From NCBI RefSeq assembly GCF_015352445.1, contig NZ_JADKPO010000004.1:124001-188000 (forward strand): DNA of 64,000 nucleotides. The letters run 5' to 3'. Every line of letters begins with the position of its first letter. Position 1 is the stretch's first letter. The DNA is from Nocardioides agariphilus (lineage in GTDB: Bacteria; Actinomycetota; Actinomycetes; Propionibacteriales; Nocardioidaceae). This document shows positions 9,492 through 18,688 of the stretch, piece after piece. Below the pieces are notes generated by a model. That model did not search any database. It was not told where the DNA came from and saw only the letters and a program-made list of their open reading frames with translations. The translations under genes and the position numbers were made by a program.

Positions 9492-11117
9492 TCACGTCAG
9501 GCCGTTGTCGAAGGCGAACGCCGCCGCGGCGGTGCGCGAGCCGACGTCGAGCTTGGTGAAGATGTTGGACAGGTGCCGGGCAACGGTCTTCTCGCTCAGC
9601 ACCAGGGTGGCGGCGATCTCCGGGTTGCTGCTCCCCCGGGCTACCAGTCGGAGCACCTCCAGCTCGCGGTCGGTCAGCCCACCGGGGCGATCGGCCCCGA
9701 GAAGTCTGGCCGCCTCGCGCTCCGCCGGCAACGCGCCCAGGCGGGCAAAGGTGGCGCGGGCGGCGGCGATCTCGCCGGTGGCGGTCTCCTCGTCGCCGAG
9801 CTCACGCAGCGCGCGGCCCAGCTGCAGGCGGGCGCGCGCGGCCTCGTACGGCGCGTCGAGCGACCGCCACCACCCCAGCGCACGGCGCAGCTCCGGCACC
9901 GCGGAGTCGGCCCGGCCGCTCGCAAGCTCGACGTGCCCGGTGGCGTAGGCCGCCATCGCTCGCAACGCGTCACAGCCGAAGGACTCGGCCACACCCGTGA
10001 GCTCGTTCGCGAGCAGCTGGGCCGTCTCGGTCTCCCCCACTGCGAGCATGACCTCGACCGCACCCGGCAGGAGCTGTGACCGGTGGACAGGGTCCATCTG
10101 TTCTGCGAGCAAGCGGTTGACCGCGGCCTGGGCCGCAATCGCCCTCCCCCGGTCCAGCCACAACAGCGACCGTCCGGGCTGGGCCTCGTAGCCGAACCCC
10201 ACTGCGTCGTCGTACGCCATCTCGGACGCCTGCAGGTCTCCCAGGATCCGCAACACCTCACCGCACTCGGCCATCGCCAGGCCGGCGGGCGCTGGCGTCT
10301 CGGCCGCGGCGTACCTCACAGCCGCGTTCCGGAACTCCTCGACGGCCTCGACGAAGGCCCCTCCGACCCGCATCAGCTGTCCCCGGTGCACGGCGCACTG
10401 TCCGGTGAACTGGACCAGCCCGGGTTGAGTGTCGATCCACGAGGTGAGGGCGCTGGTCCACTGAGCCGCACGGCGGAAGTCCGAGACCTCCTGGCACGCC
10501 TCGATCAGCGAGCAGTAGATCTCCCCGGCGAAGATCGGCGACACCTCGCCGGTCGCGATACCCACCATCGCCTCGTCGAGGAGCGCCAGACCGTCGGGCA
10601 CCCGGCCGGCGTACAGCAGCATCCGCCCTTGGGCGTTCAGGCCGTTGGCGACCAGGTCGGGGTCGCCGTACCGGCGGCCGTAGTCGACGATCCGGGTCGC
10701 CAGGCCTCCGGCTTCATCGAACCGGCCGCTGAAGATGTAGCGCATCATCAGGTGGATCAGCACGTACCCGCGCTCAACGACGTCACCCTCGACGTCCTCG
10801 AGCAGCCGTTGGCAGCGGGCGACCCAGCCACTCCCGACGGCGGTCTCGCCCTTGACGAGGAGGACGTGTGCCAGCAGGTCCGCGCTTCGCACGGCGGCGA
10901 GGGTCTCGCCCCGCCCCAAGTGGATCTGGTAGGCGCGTTGCAAGGCCTGGATGCTGTCGTTGTCGCGGCCCACGAGGTGGGCCGCGACCGCGAGCCGGAA
11001 GAAGTCGTCGCCGTCGAGATCAGCATGGTCGGTGTCGGACAGCGTGTCGTAGGCCGTGATCCACTCACGTCGCTGGTAGGCCTCGCGGGCCCGCGCCAAG
11101 TCGTTGATCACGCCCAT
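9492..11117 (-). CDS. LuxR-type transcriptional regulator with long TPR-like N-terminus
   Basis: A 541-residue regulator. The C-terminal HTH (LTDRELEVLRLVARGSSNPE then IAATLVLSEKTVARHLSNIF, about residues 478-538) is a clear GerE/LuxR DNA-binding domain. The first 460 residues are Ala/Leu-rich helices of TPR type. Unlike LAL/MalT regulators it has no Walker A motif, so it is probably not an ATPase; the ligand or partner is unknown. AAGGGTGG precedes the ATG. It lies 57 bp downstream of a flavin monooxygenase gene on the same strand and may regulate it or be cotranscribed with it. Confidence 0.88.
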   Translation of the reverse strand: MGVINDLARAREAYQRREWITAYDTLSDTDHADLDGDDFFRLAVAAHLVGRDNDSIQALQRAYQIHLGRGETLAAVRSADLLAHVLLVKGETAVGSGWVARCQRLLEDVEGDVVERGYVLIHLMMRYIFSGRFDEAGGLATRIVDYGRRYGDPDLVANGLNAQGRMLLYAGRVPDGLALLDEAMVGIATGEVSPIFAGEIYCSLIEACQEVSDFRRAAQWTSALTSWIDTQPGLVQFTGQCAVHRGQLMRVGGAFVEAVEEFRNAAVRYAAAETPAPAGLAMAECGEVLRILGDLQASEMAYDDAVGFGYEAQPGRSLLWLDRGRAIAAQAAVNRLLAEQMDPVHRSQLLPGAVEVMLAVGETETAQLLANELTGVAESFGCDALRAMAAYATGHVELASGRADSAVPELRRALGWWRSLDAPYEAARARLQLGRALRELGDEETATGEIAAARATFARLGALPAEREAARLLGADRPGGLTDRELEVLRLVARGSSNPEIAATLVLSEKTVARHLSNIFTKLDVGSRTAAAAFAFDNGLT

Positions 11118-11174
11118 CGCACACCACCCTTGCTCGGAGGATAGCCAGAGTGCTGCCTGGCCGTCTCCTGTCGG

Positions 11175-12269
11175 TCAGGCCGCGAGGGCTGCCTTCTGCC
11201 GATCGGCGATCCGGCGCGCGACGAACTCGGCGTCGCGACCGACCCCGGGCAGCACCATCGAGCTGAACGCGAACTGGAAGGACAGTCCGCAGAAGAACAG
11301 GCCAGGTACGGCGTCGACCACGCCGCGGTACTCGACCGGGTAGCCGTCGTCACCGAAGACCGGGGCGTCGATCCAGTCGAACGCCTGCCGGAAGCCCGTG
11401 CACCAGACGACGGTGCTGGCGTCGACGACGGTCCCGTCGTCGAGGACGGGCAGGCCATCGCGAACACCGACGACCCGACCGGTGTTGCGGACGACGCCCC
11501 GTTGTTCGAGATGCTCCCTCTTCACGCGCAGCATGGGCCCGCCGTGGTGCCTGACCTCGTTCATCTCCTTGCGGCCGATCGGCGTGCGGCGGGTGACGAC
11601 GTGGCGCCACATGAAGATGATCAGCGGGAAGAACAACCGGATGGCCCGGGAGTTCCAGTCCATCGGGATCTGCCCGCGGTCAGGCCCGACGAGTGTGGTG
11701 GGCAGGTGCTCGGCGAGCTCGTAGGCGATGTCGCACCCGGAGTGCGAGGCACCCACGACCAGCACGGGTCCGTCCCCGATCTGGTCGGGGCGGCGGTACT
11801 CGCTGGAGTGGAGCTGCCGGATGTTCGGCGCCAGGTCGCTCGCGAAGGGCGGCAGCGTCGGCGTCCGCCCGAAGCTCCCGGTGGCGACCACCACGTTGTC
11901 GCAGGTGATCTCCCCGTCACCGAGGACTGCCGTGAACCCACCATCCGGGCGCACCGACAGTCGCTGCACCGACGTCGACATCCGCACCGGCAGGTCCCCG
12001 TGGATCGCGTACTTCTCCAGGTAGTCCGCCACGTCGTCCTTGCCCGGGTAGGACCACGGCTCGGCTGGGAAGGCCAGCCCTGGCAGGCCGTCGTACTTGG
12101 CCGGGCTGTAGAGCTTCAGCGTGTCCCACTGCGCCCGCCAGTTGTCGCCGACGCGTTCGTTGCGGTCGACGACCAGGCACTCGCGCCCGAGGCGTTGGAG
12201 GTGGTGCGCCGTCGCGAGGCCGGCCTGGCCGGCGCCGATGATCAGGGTCTCGATGTGCTGAGTTGTCAT
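11175..12269 (-). CDS. Flavin-containing monooxygenase (CzcO/TrkA-type NAD(P)/FAD oxidoreductase)
   Basis: A 364-residue enzyme with the FAD motif IIGAGQAGLATAHHLQRLG (about residues 8-26) and a second dinucleotide motif VLVVGASHSGCDIAYELAE in mid-protein. The ending VVWCTGFRQAFDWID and GVGRDAEFVARRIA is typical of putative flavin-dependent monooxygenases. The substrate cannot be predicted. The ATG at 12269 is preferred because it starts at the first strand and has TAGCGT 7 nt upstream; the open frame extends 105 codons further 5' but that part is low complexity. The following 190 bp up to the HNH gene contain no gene that I can support. Confidence 0.9.
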   Translation of the reverse strand: MTTQHIETLIIGAGQAGLATAHHLQRLGRECLVVDRNERVGDNWRAQWDTLKLYSPAKYDGLPGLAFPAEPWSYPGKDDVADYLEKYAIHGDLPVRMSTSVQRLSVRPDGGFTAVLGDGEITCDNVVVATGSFGRTPTLPPFASDLAPNIRQLHSSEYRRPDQIGDGPVLVVGASHSGCDIAYELAEHLPTTLVGPDRGQIPMDWNSRAIRLFFPLIIFMWRHVVTRRTPIGRKEMNEVRHHGGPMLRVKREHLEQRGVVRNTGRVVGVRDGLPVLDDGTVVDASTVVWCTGFRQAFDWIDAPVFGDDGYPVEYRGVVDAVPGLFFCGLSFQFAFSSMVLPGVGRDAEFVARRIADRQKAALAA

Positions 12270-12276
12270 GGTCGTC

Positions 12277-12282
12277 ACGCTA
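12277..12282 (-). promoter_or_regulatory. -10 hexamer TAGCGT for the leaderless monooxygenase gene
   Basis: On the minus strand TAGCGT lies 7 nt before ATG 12269, and no SD is visible. It supports the shorter start. Confidence 0.5.
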
Positions 12283-12460
12283 GGAACGCGAGCCGTGACG
12301 TCGCGTCGGTCGATCTGCCCATCTCTACGGCGAAGGGATGGGTACTCCGCCCGGCTCAGGGGCCTTGACGATCTGCGCGAGGTGTGACCACGAAGTCGAG
12401 CTCCCCCACCTTCCCGTTTGCCGATCGGCCCCGGCCCGAAGGAAGTCGACCGCGGACCAG

Positions 12461-13762
12461 TCAGCGGCGTGGGGGTGGGGTGTCGATGACCCGTCCGGTC
12501 GGACTGGTCCATTGGTAGCCGCCGTCGGGTAGGCGGTGGTAGGTCCAGCGGGCGTGGGTCTTGACCCGGTGGTGCCGGCGGCACAGCGGGGCGAGGTTGT
12601 CGGGGTGGGTCTGGCCCGGTGGGCCCCCCTCAACTATCGGGAGGTAGGCCTCGATGTGGTCCAGATCGCAGTCTCGGGAGGTCCGGGTGCAGCCGGGGAA
12701 GACGCAGACCGGGTCACGCAACCGGACGTACCAGGCCATCGCCTCGGGCGGGTCATGCCCATCCACGGCTCGGACGGTGGTCGGGTCGGTCAGGTCCAGG
12801 ACCGGCCGCACGACGATCCTGGTGTCGACTCCGAGCCAGTCGGTGACCCAGGCCTTGACCAGGTCGCTGGTCGCAGTCCCGTATCGGCCCGCATCGACCG
12901 GGCCGATCACCCCACGGGTGGCCAGGTCGGCCAGGGTGGCCAGGTCCAGGCTCAGCACCAGATCCGCCCTCCCGGCACGGCCGGTCGACTCACCTGTCGT
13001 GCCCCTGTCGCTGTTCAACAGGGCCAGGGCGGTCTCGGGGTCGGCCAGGATCCCGACCGCCCGAGCCCGGCGCACCTCGAACCCCTCACCGTCACCCAGC
13101 TCCCCCAGCACGGTGGCGACCCGGGACAGGGCCTGGTCGAACGCGACCCCATCGGCCACATCCAGGTCACCGACCAGTTCGAGGGTGGCCGGGGTGCGTC
13201 CGGGCCGGACCTCCACCCGACGCGAGGCCAACGCGTTCTGTTCGTCGGCGGCGGCGCGGTCGGGGTCCTCATAGAGCCGGACCTCGTCGACCACCCGCCG
13301 GATGAACGGCCTGGTCAGCTTCCCGCCACCGCGCAGCATCTTGTCCACCCGACGCGCCCCGTCCATGGACAGGTCACGGGTCTGCTCAGCCAGATACCGC
13401 CCCAACGACACCGACAGCCGCAGTTCTTGGATGTCGCGGTAGATGTGTGGCAACCGGGCGGCCAGCTCGAGGGCATCGCCCATCAGCTCCGCGACCGTCT
13501 CGGTCTTCCAGCCCAGCACCGCGGCCAGCTCGGCGGGGGCGAACTCCGCCACCCACGGGGCCCCCTGACCAGCGAGCGGGATCAGGTCTTCTCCGAAGCA
13601 CCAGCCCGCCGCGTCCTCGGCCTCGGCCTCGGTCACCGGATGCATGAGCGCCCAGTCCGCAGCGGTCGCGAGCAGGTCCGCATCCGCGCGCATCCGCCGG
13701 GCCACCGCGTCCTTCGCCGCCTCCAACACCCGCACCCGCGGGGAAAGCGGCGTCATCGTCAT
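12461..13762 (-). CDS. DUF222 (13E12-type) HNH endonuclease family protein
   Basis: A protein of about 433 residues. The N-terminal DUF222 region contains LGWKTETVAELMGDALELAA and RYLAEQTRDLSMDGARRVD. The C-terminal HNH domain contains CVFPGCTRTSRDCDLDHIEA and HPDNLAPLCRRHHRVKTHAR. The family is named after the mycobacterial REP13E12 elements and is often multi-copy in Nocardioides; its biological role is not established. ATG 13762 is chosen, but ATG 13756 or GTG 13786 are possible. Immediately upstream lies a dispersed hairpin and a 35-bp tandem array, and a degenerate HNH tail recurs at 50.7 kb. Confidence 0.9.
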   Translation of the reverse strand: MTMTPLSPRVRVLEAAKDAVARRMRADADLLATAADWALMHPVTEAEAEDAAGWCFGEDLIPLAGQGAPWVAEFAPAELAAVLGWKTETVAELMGDALELAARLPHIYRDIQELRLSVSLGRYLAEQTRDLSMDGARRVDKMLRGGGKLTRPFIRRVVDEVRLYEDPDRAAADEQNALASRRVEVRPGRTPATLELVGDLDVADGVAFDQALSRVATVLGELGDGEGFEVRRARAVGILADPETALALLNSDRGTTGESTGRAGRADLVLSLDLATLADLATRGVIGPVDAGRYGTATSDLVKAWVTDWLGVDTRIVVRPVLDLTDPTTVRAVDGHDPPEAMAWYVRLRDPVCVFPGCTRTSRDCDLDHIEAYLPIVEGGPPGQTHPDNLAPLCRRHHRVKTHARWTYHRLPDGGYQWTSPTGRVIDTPPPRR

Positions 13763-13865
13763 ACCGATAACCCAACCAGGGACCACCGACAGCCCAGGCC
13801 CTCAGAACCCCTTATTCCACTGGGGTTTCTCCACGTTTCGGTAACAGCTGCTTGTTGCCTCACCT

Positions 13866-13902
13866 GGTTTCGAGACGGGCGCTAGCGCGCCCTCCTCAAC
13901 CA
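13866..13902. repeat. Dispersed hairpin repeat (GGTTTCGAGACGG type), copy 1
   Basis: GGTTTCGAGACGG is followed by the stem GGGCGC/GCGCCC (13877-13892) and CTCCTCAACCA. The same arrangement recurs at 47925-47966 with a different stem sequence. It also forms the left end of the tandem array. Confidence 0.8.
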
Positions 13903-14046
13903 ACGACGGAGACCGGCCAGCGCGCCCTCCTCAACCAACGACGGGGACCGGCCAGCGCGACCCCCTCAACCAACGACGGGGACCGGCCAGCGCGCCCTCC
14001 TCAACCAGCAGCGGGGACCGGCCAGCGCGCCCTCCTCAACCAGCGC
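13885..14046 (+). repeat. 35-bp tandem repeat array, five unit starts
   Basis: Units begin with GCGCG at 13885, 13920, 13955, 13990 and 14025, exactly 35 bp apart. Each reads through CCTCCTCAACCA to GACCGGCCA; the last unit is partial. Differences are few (for example GACCC for GCCCT in unit 3 and AGCAG for AACGA in unit 4). There are no spacers, so it is not a CRISPR. The unit contains the right half of the dispersed hairpin repeat. Together with the next feature this accounts for the interval 13.79-14.23 kb, which has no intact gene. Confidence 0.9.
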
Positions 14047-14225
14047 GAGAGGGAGGAATCCGATGCGCACCCTGGCTCGACGCGTTCGAGATGATCGCGT
14101 TCCTGAGGACCGCCGAGGTACGCACGCACTTGGGCGCGGTCACGCGCCTGTGTCTCGCGAACGACCAGCCGCTCGCCCCGGATCGGCGCTGGTGGCCAAC
14201 CCGCGACCGGCCCGAGGGCGACCAT
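14001..14225 (-). pseudogene. Possible truncated GNAT acetyltransferase N-terminus
   Basis: A 74-codon frame whose ATG lies 5 nt beyond the radical SAM stop codon. PIRGERLVVRETQARDRAQV followed by RAYLGGPQERDHLERV resembles the first strand and helix of RimJ-type acetyltransferases. The rest of the domain is missing. The frame runs straight into the 35-bp array, so its last 20 or so residues are repeat-encoded (SRWLRRARWPVPAAG). I read it as a gene cut off by the repeat array. The resemblance rests on a short stretch. Confidence 0.35.
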
Positions 14226-14230
14226 CGGCC

Positions 14231-16189
14231 TCAGACCACGCTGAGCGGCAACAGCCTCTTGCCCGTGGGCCCGATCTGGATCTCGGTGTCCATCTCGGGG
14301 CAGACGCCGCAGTCGTAGCAAGGGGTCCAGCGGCAGTCGTCCACCTCGGCAGTCGACGGGTCGAGCGCGTCCTCCCAGTCGGCCCACAACCAGTCCTTGT
14401 CGAGGCCGGAGTCGAGGTGGTCCCAGGGCAGGACCTCGTCGTAGTCGCGCTCGCGGACGGTGTACCAGTCGAGGTCGACGCCCGTGCCGCCCAGCGCCTT
14501 GTCGCACGCGGCGGCCCAACGGTCGTAGGAGAAGTGCTCGCTCCAGCCGTCGAAACGGCCACCGTCGCGCCACACCTCCTCGATGACCCGGCCGACCCGG
14601 CGGTCACCACGCGAGAGCAGTCCCTCGATAGTGCCCGGCTTGCCGTCGTGGTAGCGGAATCCGATGGCCCGCGCGTACTTGCGGTCGGCGCGCACCTTCT
14701 CGCGAAGCAGGCGCAGCCGCTCGTCGGTGGTCTCGTGGTCGAGCTGGGCCGCCCACTGGAACGGCGTGTGAGCCTTCGGCACGAAGCCACCGATCGACAC
14801 GGTGCAACGGATGTCGTTGCGTCCCGTGACCTCGCGACCCTTGGCGATCACCTTGGTCGCCAGGTCGGCGATCTCGAGCACGTCCTCGTCGGTCTCGGTC
14901 GGCAGGCCGCACATGAAGTAGAGCTTCACCTGCCGCCAGCCGTGGTCGAACGCCGTGGCGACGGTGCGGATCAGGTCTTCCTCCGTGACAGCCTTGTTGA
15001 TCACCTTGCGCAGCCGCTCGCTGCCGCCCTCGGGGGCGAAGGTCAGGCCCGAACGCCGGCCGTTGCGGGAGAACTCATTGGCCAAGGTGATGTTGAAGGC
15101 GTCCACCCGCGTCGAGGGCAAGGACAGCGAGATGTTCTGGCCCTCGTAGCGGTCGGCGAGGTCCTTGGCCACCTCACCGATCTCGCTATGGTCGGCACTC
15201 GACAACGAGAGCAGCCCGACCTCCTCGAAGCCGGACTTGCGGATGCCGTTCTCGACCATCGCGCCGATGGTCTCGATCGACCGCTCGCGCACGGGACGGG
15301 TGATCATGCCGGCCTGGCAGAACCGGCAGCCGCGCGTGCAGCCGCGGAAGATCTCGACCGAGAAGCGCTCGTGCACGGTCTCGGCGAGCGGCACCAGCGG
15401 CTTGGCTGGGTAGGGCCACTGGTCGAGGTCCATCAGCGTGTGCTTGCGGACCCGGAACGGGATGCCCGGCTTGTTGGGGACGACGGCCTCGATGGACCCG
15501 TCGGCGCCGTAGGTGACGTCGTAGAACCGCGGCACGTAGACGTTCTGGCTCGCGGCCAGCCGCCGCAGCAGCTCGACCCGACCACCTGGCCGGTCCTCGG
15601 CCTTCCACTCGCGCACGACCTCGGAGATGGCGAGCACGATCTCCTCGCCGTCACCGAGCACGGCCGCGTCGACGAAGTCGGCGATCGGCTCGGGGTTGAA
15701 CGCGGCGTGTCCGCCGGCGATCACGACGGGGTCGTCGTCGCCGCGATCGACCGCGTGGAGCGGGATGCCGGCGAGATCGAGCGCGTTGAGCAGGTTGGTG
15801 TAGCCGAGCTCGGTCGAGAAGGAGACGCCGAAGAGGTCGAAGTCGCCGACCGGTCGGTGCCCGTCGACCGTGAACTGCGGGATGCGGTGCTCGCGCAGCA
15901 CCTGCTCCATGTCCGGCCACACCGAGTAGGTGCGCTCGGCCAGGATCCAGTCGCGCTCGTTGAGCACTTCGTAGAGGATCGCCACGCCCTGGTTGGGCAG
16001 CCCGACCTCGTAGGCGTCGGGGTACATCAGCGCCCAGCGGACGCTCGGCCCCCGGGTGGCGCAGTCCCACTCCTTGACCGTGGAGTTGAGCTCACCACCG
16101 ACGTACTGGATCGGCTTCTGCACCGTCGGCAGCAGCGGCTCGAGCATCGGGAAGACGCTCTGGCCTCGGGTGTGCGTCGTGGCTGACAC
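14231..16189 (-). CDS. B12-binding-domain radical SAM protein, TIGR03960-like
   Basis: A 652-residue protein with the conserved opening LEPLLPTVQKPIQYVGGELN, an N-terminal cobalamin-binding-like region, then the radical SAM cluster motif GCTRGCRFCQAGM (CX3CX2C). It ends with a Cys-rich tail, CYDCGVCPEMDTEIQIG. GTG 16189 is preferred over ATG 16147 because relatives carry a short SVFP-type lead, and GAGG lies upstream. In many actinobacteria this gene is followed by a DUF2344/TIGR03936 gene and rne; neither is found here. A tRNA or rRNA modification role has been suggested for such pairs, but I would not assign one. Confidence 0.88.
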   Translation of the reverse strand: MSATTHTRGQSVFPMLEPLLPTVQKPIQYVGGELNSTVKEWDCATRGPSVRWALMYPDAYEVGLPNQGVAILYEVLNERDWILAERTYSVWPDMEQVLREHRIPQFTVDGHRPVGDFDLFGVSFSTELGYTNLLNALDLAGIPLHAVDRGDDDPVVIAGGHAAFNPEPIADFVDAAVLGDGEEIVLAISEVVREWKAEDRPGGRVELLRRLAASQNVYVPRFYDVTYGADGSIEAVVPNKPGIPFRVRKHTLMDLDQWPYPAKPLVPLAETVHERFSVEIFRGCTRGCRFCQAGMITRPVRERSIETIGAMVENGIRKSGFEEVGLLSLSSADHSEIGEVAKDLADRYEGQNISLSLPSTRVDAFNITLANEFSRNGRRSGLTFAPEGGSERLRKVINKAVTEEDLIRTVATAFDHGWRQVKLYFMCGLPTETDEDVLEIADLATKVIAKGREVTGRNDIRCTVSIGGFVPKAHTPFQWAAQLDHETTDERLRLLREKVRADRKYARAIGFRYHDGKPGTIEGLLSRGDRRVGRVIEEVWRDGGRFDGWSEHFSYDRWAAACDKALGGTGVDLDWYTVRERDYDEVLPWDHLDSGLDKDWLWADWEDALDPSTAEVDDCRWTPCYDCGVCPEMDTEIQIGPTGKRLLPLSVV

Positions 16190-16262
16190 GGGTCGGGACC
16201 TCACAGAAGCTAGGCGAACGACCCAGGGTACGACGATCGCGAAACTCGGGCAGAATCCAGGC

Positions 16263-17474
16263 ATGCAGGCGATCCGGGCCCCGGCGGCGTTCGACGGGGA
16301 GAGGTTCCTCGAGGGTGGAGCGACGGTCCTGGTCGACGGCGAGCGGATCGTGGGCGTCGAGCCTTTCGGGTTCGACGTACCTCACGGCACCGAGGAGACG
16401 TCGTACGACGGGACCTTGCTGCCCGGCCTCATCGACACGCACGTGCACCTGGTGGCCGACGGAACTCCTGGCGGCCTCGAAGCAGCCGGGGCCCTGGGCG
16501 ATGACGAGGTCACGACCGTCGTCCGCCGCACGCTCGCACAGCAGGCCGCGTCAGGGACGACGACAGTGCGGGACCTGGGCGATGCCAGGTACCTGACGCT
16601 GGGCTTCCGCGACGCCGCGAGCCCCGGTGTCCCCCGGATCGTGGCCTCGGGACCGCCGTTCACGATCCGCGACGGACACTGCCACTATCTGGGCGGCGTG
16701 GCCGAGGGACCCGCTGACATCCGGGACGCGATGGCCGAGCACGTCGAGCGCGGCGTCGACGTCGTCAAGGTGATGGCCTCGGGAGGCATGCTCACGCCCG
16801 GCAGCGACCAGCTCGGCGTGCAGTTCACGGCCGAGGACCTCAGGCTGATCGTCGACCTCGCCCACGAGGCCGGGCTGCCCGTGCACGCTCACGCCCACTC
16901 GTTGCGCGGCGCCTGGCACGCACTGGCAGCGCAGGTCGACGGCATCGAGCACTTCAGCTGTCTCACCGACACCGGCATGCAGACTCCCCCGGAGCTGCTC
17001 GCCGCTGTCGCGGCGGCAGGCACCGTGGTCTGCCCGACCATCGGGTGGGACCGGTCGATGATCGACCCGGACCGCATGCCGCCGGCGCTGCGACTGCTCA
17101 CCGAGCGGATGGGGCTGGACCCCGACTCGATGGTGTCTGCTCGCGCCGAGCAGGCGCGCCAGCTGCGCGCGCATGGCGTCACGATCGTCTCCGGCCTGGA
17201 CGCCGGTGTCAGTCCGCCCAAGGCCCACGGCAACCTGTGGCGCTCTGTCCTGGAGCTCGTGCACGCGGGCTTCCCGGTCGAGGAGGCGTTGGCCACCGCC
17301 ACGTCGGTCGCGGCTGACGTGTGCCGACTGAGCGAGGTCACCGGTCGGCTGCGAGCCGGCCTCGCCGCGGACCTCCTGGTCGTGTCCGGCGACCTCCGGT
17401 CCGAGCCCACCTTGCTCGCAGAGCCCGTCCACGTGGTGATCAGAGGCGTGCCCTGTAGCCCGCCGGTGCCGTAG
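16263..17474 (+). CDS. Metal-dependent amidohydrolase
   Basis: A 403-residue amidohydrolase-superfamily enzyme. Metal ligands are visible in order: GLIDTHVHLV (HxH), the Lys in DVVKVMASGG, the His residues in VHAHAHS and GIEHF, and the Asp in VSGLDAG. The layout is close to imidazolonepropionase-like and prolidase-like amidohydrolases that hydrolyse cyclic amides or dipeptides; the substrate is not predictable. CAGAAT, a near-consensus -10, lies 6 nt before the ATG. It diverges from the radical SAM gene and has no obvious operon partner. Confidence 0.9.
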   Translation: MQAIRAPAAFDGERFLEGGATVLVDGERIVGVEPFGFDVPHGTEETSYDGTLLPGLIDTHVHLVADGTPGGLEAAGALGDDEVTTVVRRTLAQQAASGTTTVRDLGDARYLTLGFRDAASPGVPRIVASGPPFTIRDGHCHYLGGVAEGPADIRDAMAEHVERGVDVVKVMASGGMLTPGSDQLGVQFTAEDLRLIVDLAHEAGLPVHAHAHSLRGAWHALAAQVDGIEHFSCLTDTGMQTPPELLAAVAAAGTVVCPTIGWDRSMIDPDRMPPALRLLTERMGLDPDSMVSARAEQARQLRAHGVTIVSGLDAGVSPPKAHGNLWRSVLELVHAGFPVEEALATATSVAADVCRLSEVTGRLRAGLAADLLVVSGDLRSEPTLLAEPVHVVIRGVPCSPPVP

Positions 17475-17528
17475 GGACGGGCAGACAAGGAGGCCGACGA
17501 GCCCGCGAAGGTCCCAGGCGCCGCCCCC

Positions 17529-17534
17529 TAGGGT
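17529..17534 (+). promoter_or_regulatory. -10 hexamer TAGGGT for the leaderless antiporter gene
   Basis: TAGGGT lies 7 nt before ATG 17542 without an SD, which fits leaderless initiation. Confidence 0.5.
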
Positions 17535-17541
17535 TGCCCGC

Positions 17542-18675
17542 ATGGCGGCTCAGGACCAGGACTCACGAGCCGGCTTGCTGACCTGGACGAGCCTGACGCC
17601 GATCGCCGCACTCGTCCTCCTCGCCCTGACGTGGGGACGCGACCCCAACGCACTGGTCGCGAGCATCGTCTTCGTCGTCCTCGTCGGCGCCGTCCTCGCG
17701 GCCGTCCACCACGCGGAGGTCGTCGCGCACCGAGTCGGCGAGCCGTACGGCTCACTGGTGCTCGCGGTGGCCGTCACCGTGATCGAGGTGGCGCTGATCG
17801 TGACGCTGATGGTCAGCGGCTCGAAGGACACCTCCGAGCTCGCCAGGGACACCGTGTTCGCGGCCGTCATGATCAGCGTCAACGGGATCGTCGGACTCTC
17901 ACTGGTCGTCGGCGCCCTGAAGAGGTCTGGCACATCCGGGCTGGCGGTCTTCCACGCCGAGGGCACCGGCTCCTCGCTCGCCACCGTCATCACCCTGGCG
18001 ACGCTGACCCTCGTGCTGCCCCGCTTCACCACCACCGAGCCCGGACCGGAGTTCTCGGGTGGGCAGCTCGCCTTCGCGGCGGTGGCCTCGCTGCTGGTCT
18101 ACCTGATGTTCGTGTTCACCCAGACGGTCCAGCACCGCGACTTCTTCTTGCCGGTCGAGGCCCACCACGACCGCGGCCTGCCCGACCAGGACGCCGACGG
18201 ACATGCCGACCCGCCCTCCAACCGCACCGCCCTGTTCAGCCTGGGCCTCCTGCTCGCGGCGCTCGTCGCCGTGGTCGGCCTGGCCAAGGTCGTCTCGCCC
18301 GTGATCGAGGACGCCGTGGCTGCGGTCGGCTTCCCCCACGCGTTCGTCGGTGTGGTGATCGCGGCCCTCGTCTTGCTGCCCGAGTCGATCTCGGCGGTCC
18401 GCGCCGCGGCCAGGGAGCGCGTCCAGATCAGCCTCAACCTGGCCTACGGCTCGGCGATGGCCAGCATCGGCCTGACCATCCCGACCATCGCCGTCGCCTC
18501 CATCTGGCTCGAGGGCCCGCTCACGTTGGGCCTGGGCGAGACCCAGATCGTGCTGCTGATGCTGTCGGTGCTGGTCGGCGTGCTCACGGTGGTGCCGGGC
18601 CGGGCCAAACCCCTCAACGGCGGCCTGCACCTGGCGATCCTGGCGGCCTACGTGTTCTTGAGCATCCAGCCCTGA
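17542..18675 (+). CDS. chaA: Calcium/proton antiporter, ChaA type
   Basis: A 377-residue membrane protein with about 11 hydrophobic segments. The two signature acidic repeats of the Ca2+:cation antiporter superfamily are visible: GEPYGSLVLAVAVTVIEVAL in the first half and LLPESISAVRAAARERVQIS plus NLAYGSAMASIGLTIP in the second. A hydrophilic loop around residues 205-225 (HHDRGLPDQDADGHAD) separates the halves and is His/Asp-rich. It probably exports Ca2+, or Na+/K+, in exchange for protons. It converges on rodA with a 13-bp gap. Confidence 0.9.
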   Translation: MAAQDQDSRAGLLTWTSLTPIAALVLLALTWGRDPNALVASIVFVVLVGAVLAAVHHAEVVAHRVGEPYGSLVLAVAVTVIEVALIVTLMVSGSKDTSELARDTVFAAVMISVNGIVGLSLVVGALKRSGTSGLAVFHAEGTGSSLATVITLATLTLVLPRFTTTEPGPEFSGGQLAFAAVASLLVYLMFVFTQTVQHRDFFLPVEAHHDRGLPDQDADGHADPPSNRTALFSLGLLLAALVAVVGLAKVVSPVIEDAVAAVGFPHAFVGVVIAALVLLPESISAVRAAARERVQISLNLAYGSAMASIGLTIPTIAVASIWLEGPLTLGLGETQIVLLMLSVLVGVLTVVPGRAKPLNGGLHLAILAAYVFLSIQP

Positions 18676-18688
18676 CCCGTCGCCGGGA

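Noticed and set aside
13885-14046. CRISPR array
   Set aside because: The 35-bp units are directly head to tail with no spacers, and no cas gene is in the window.
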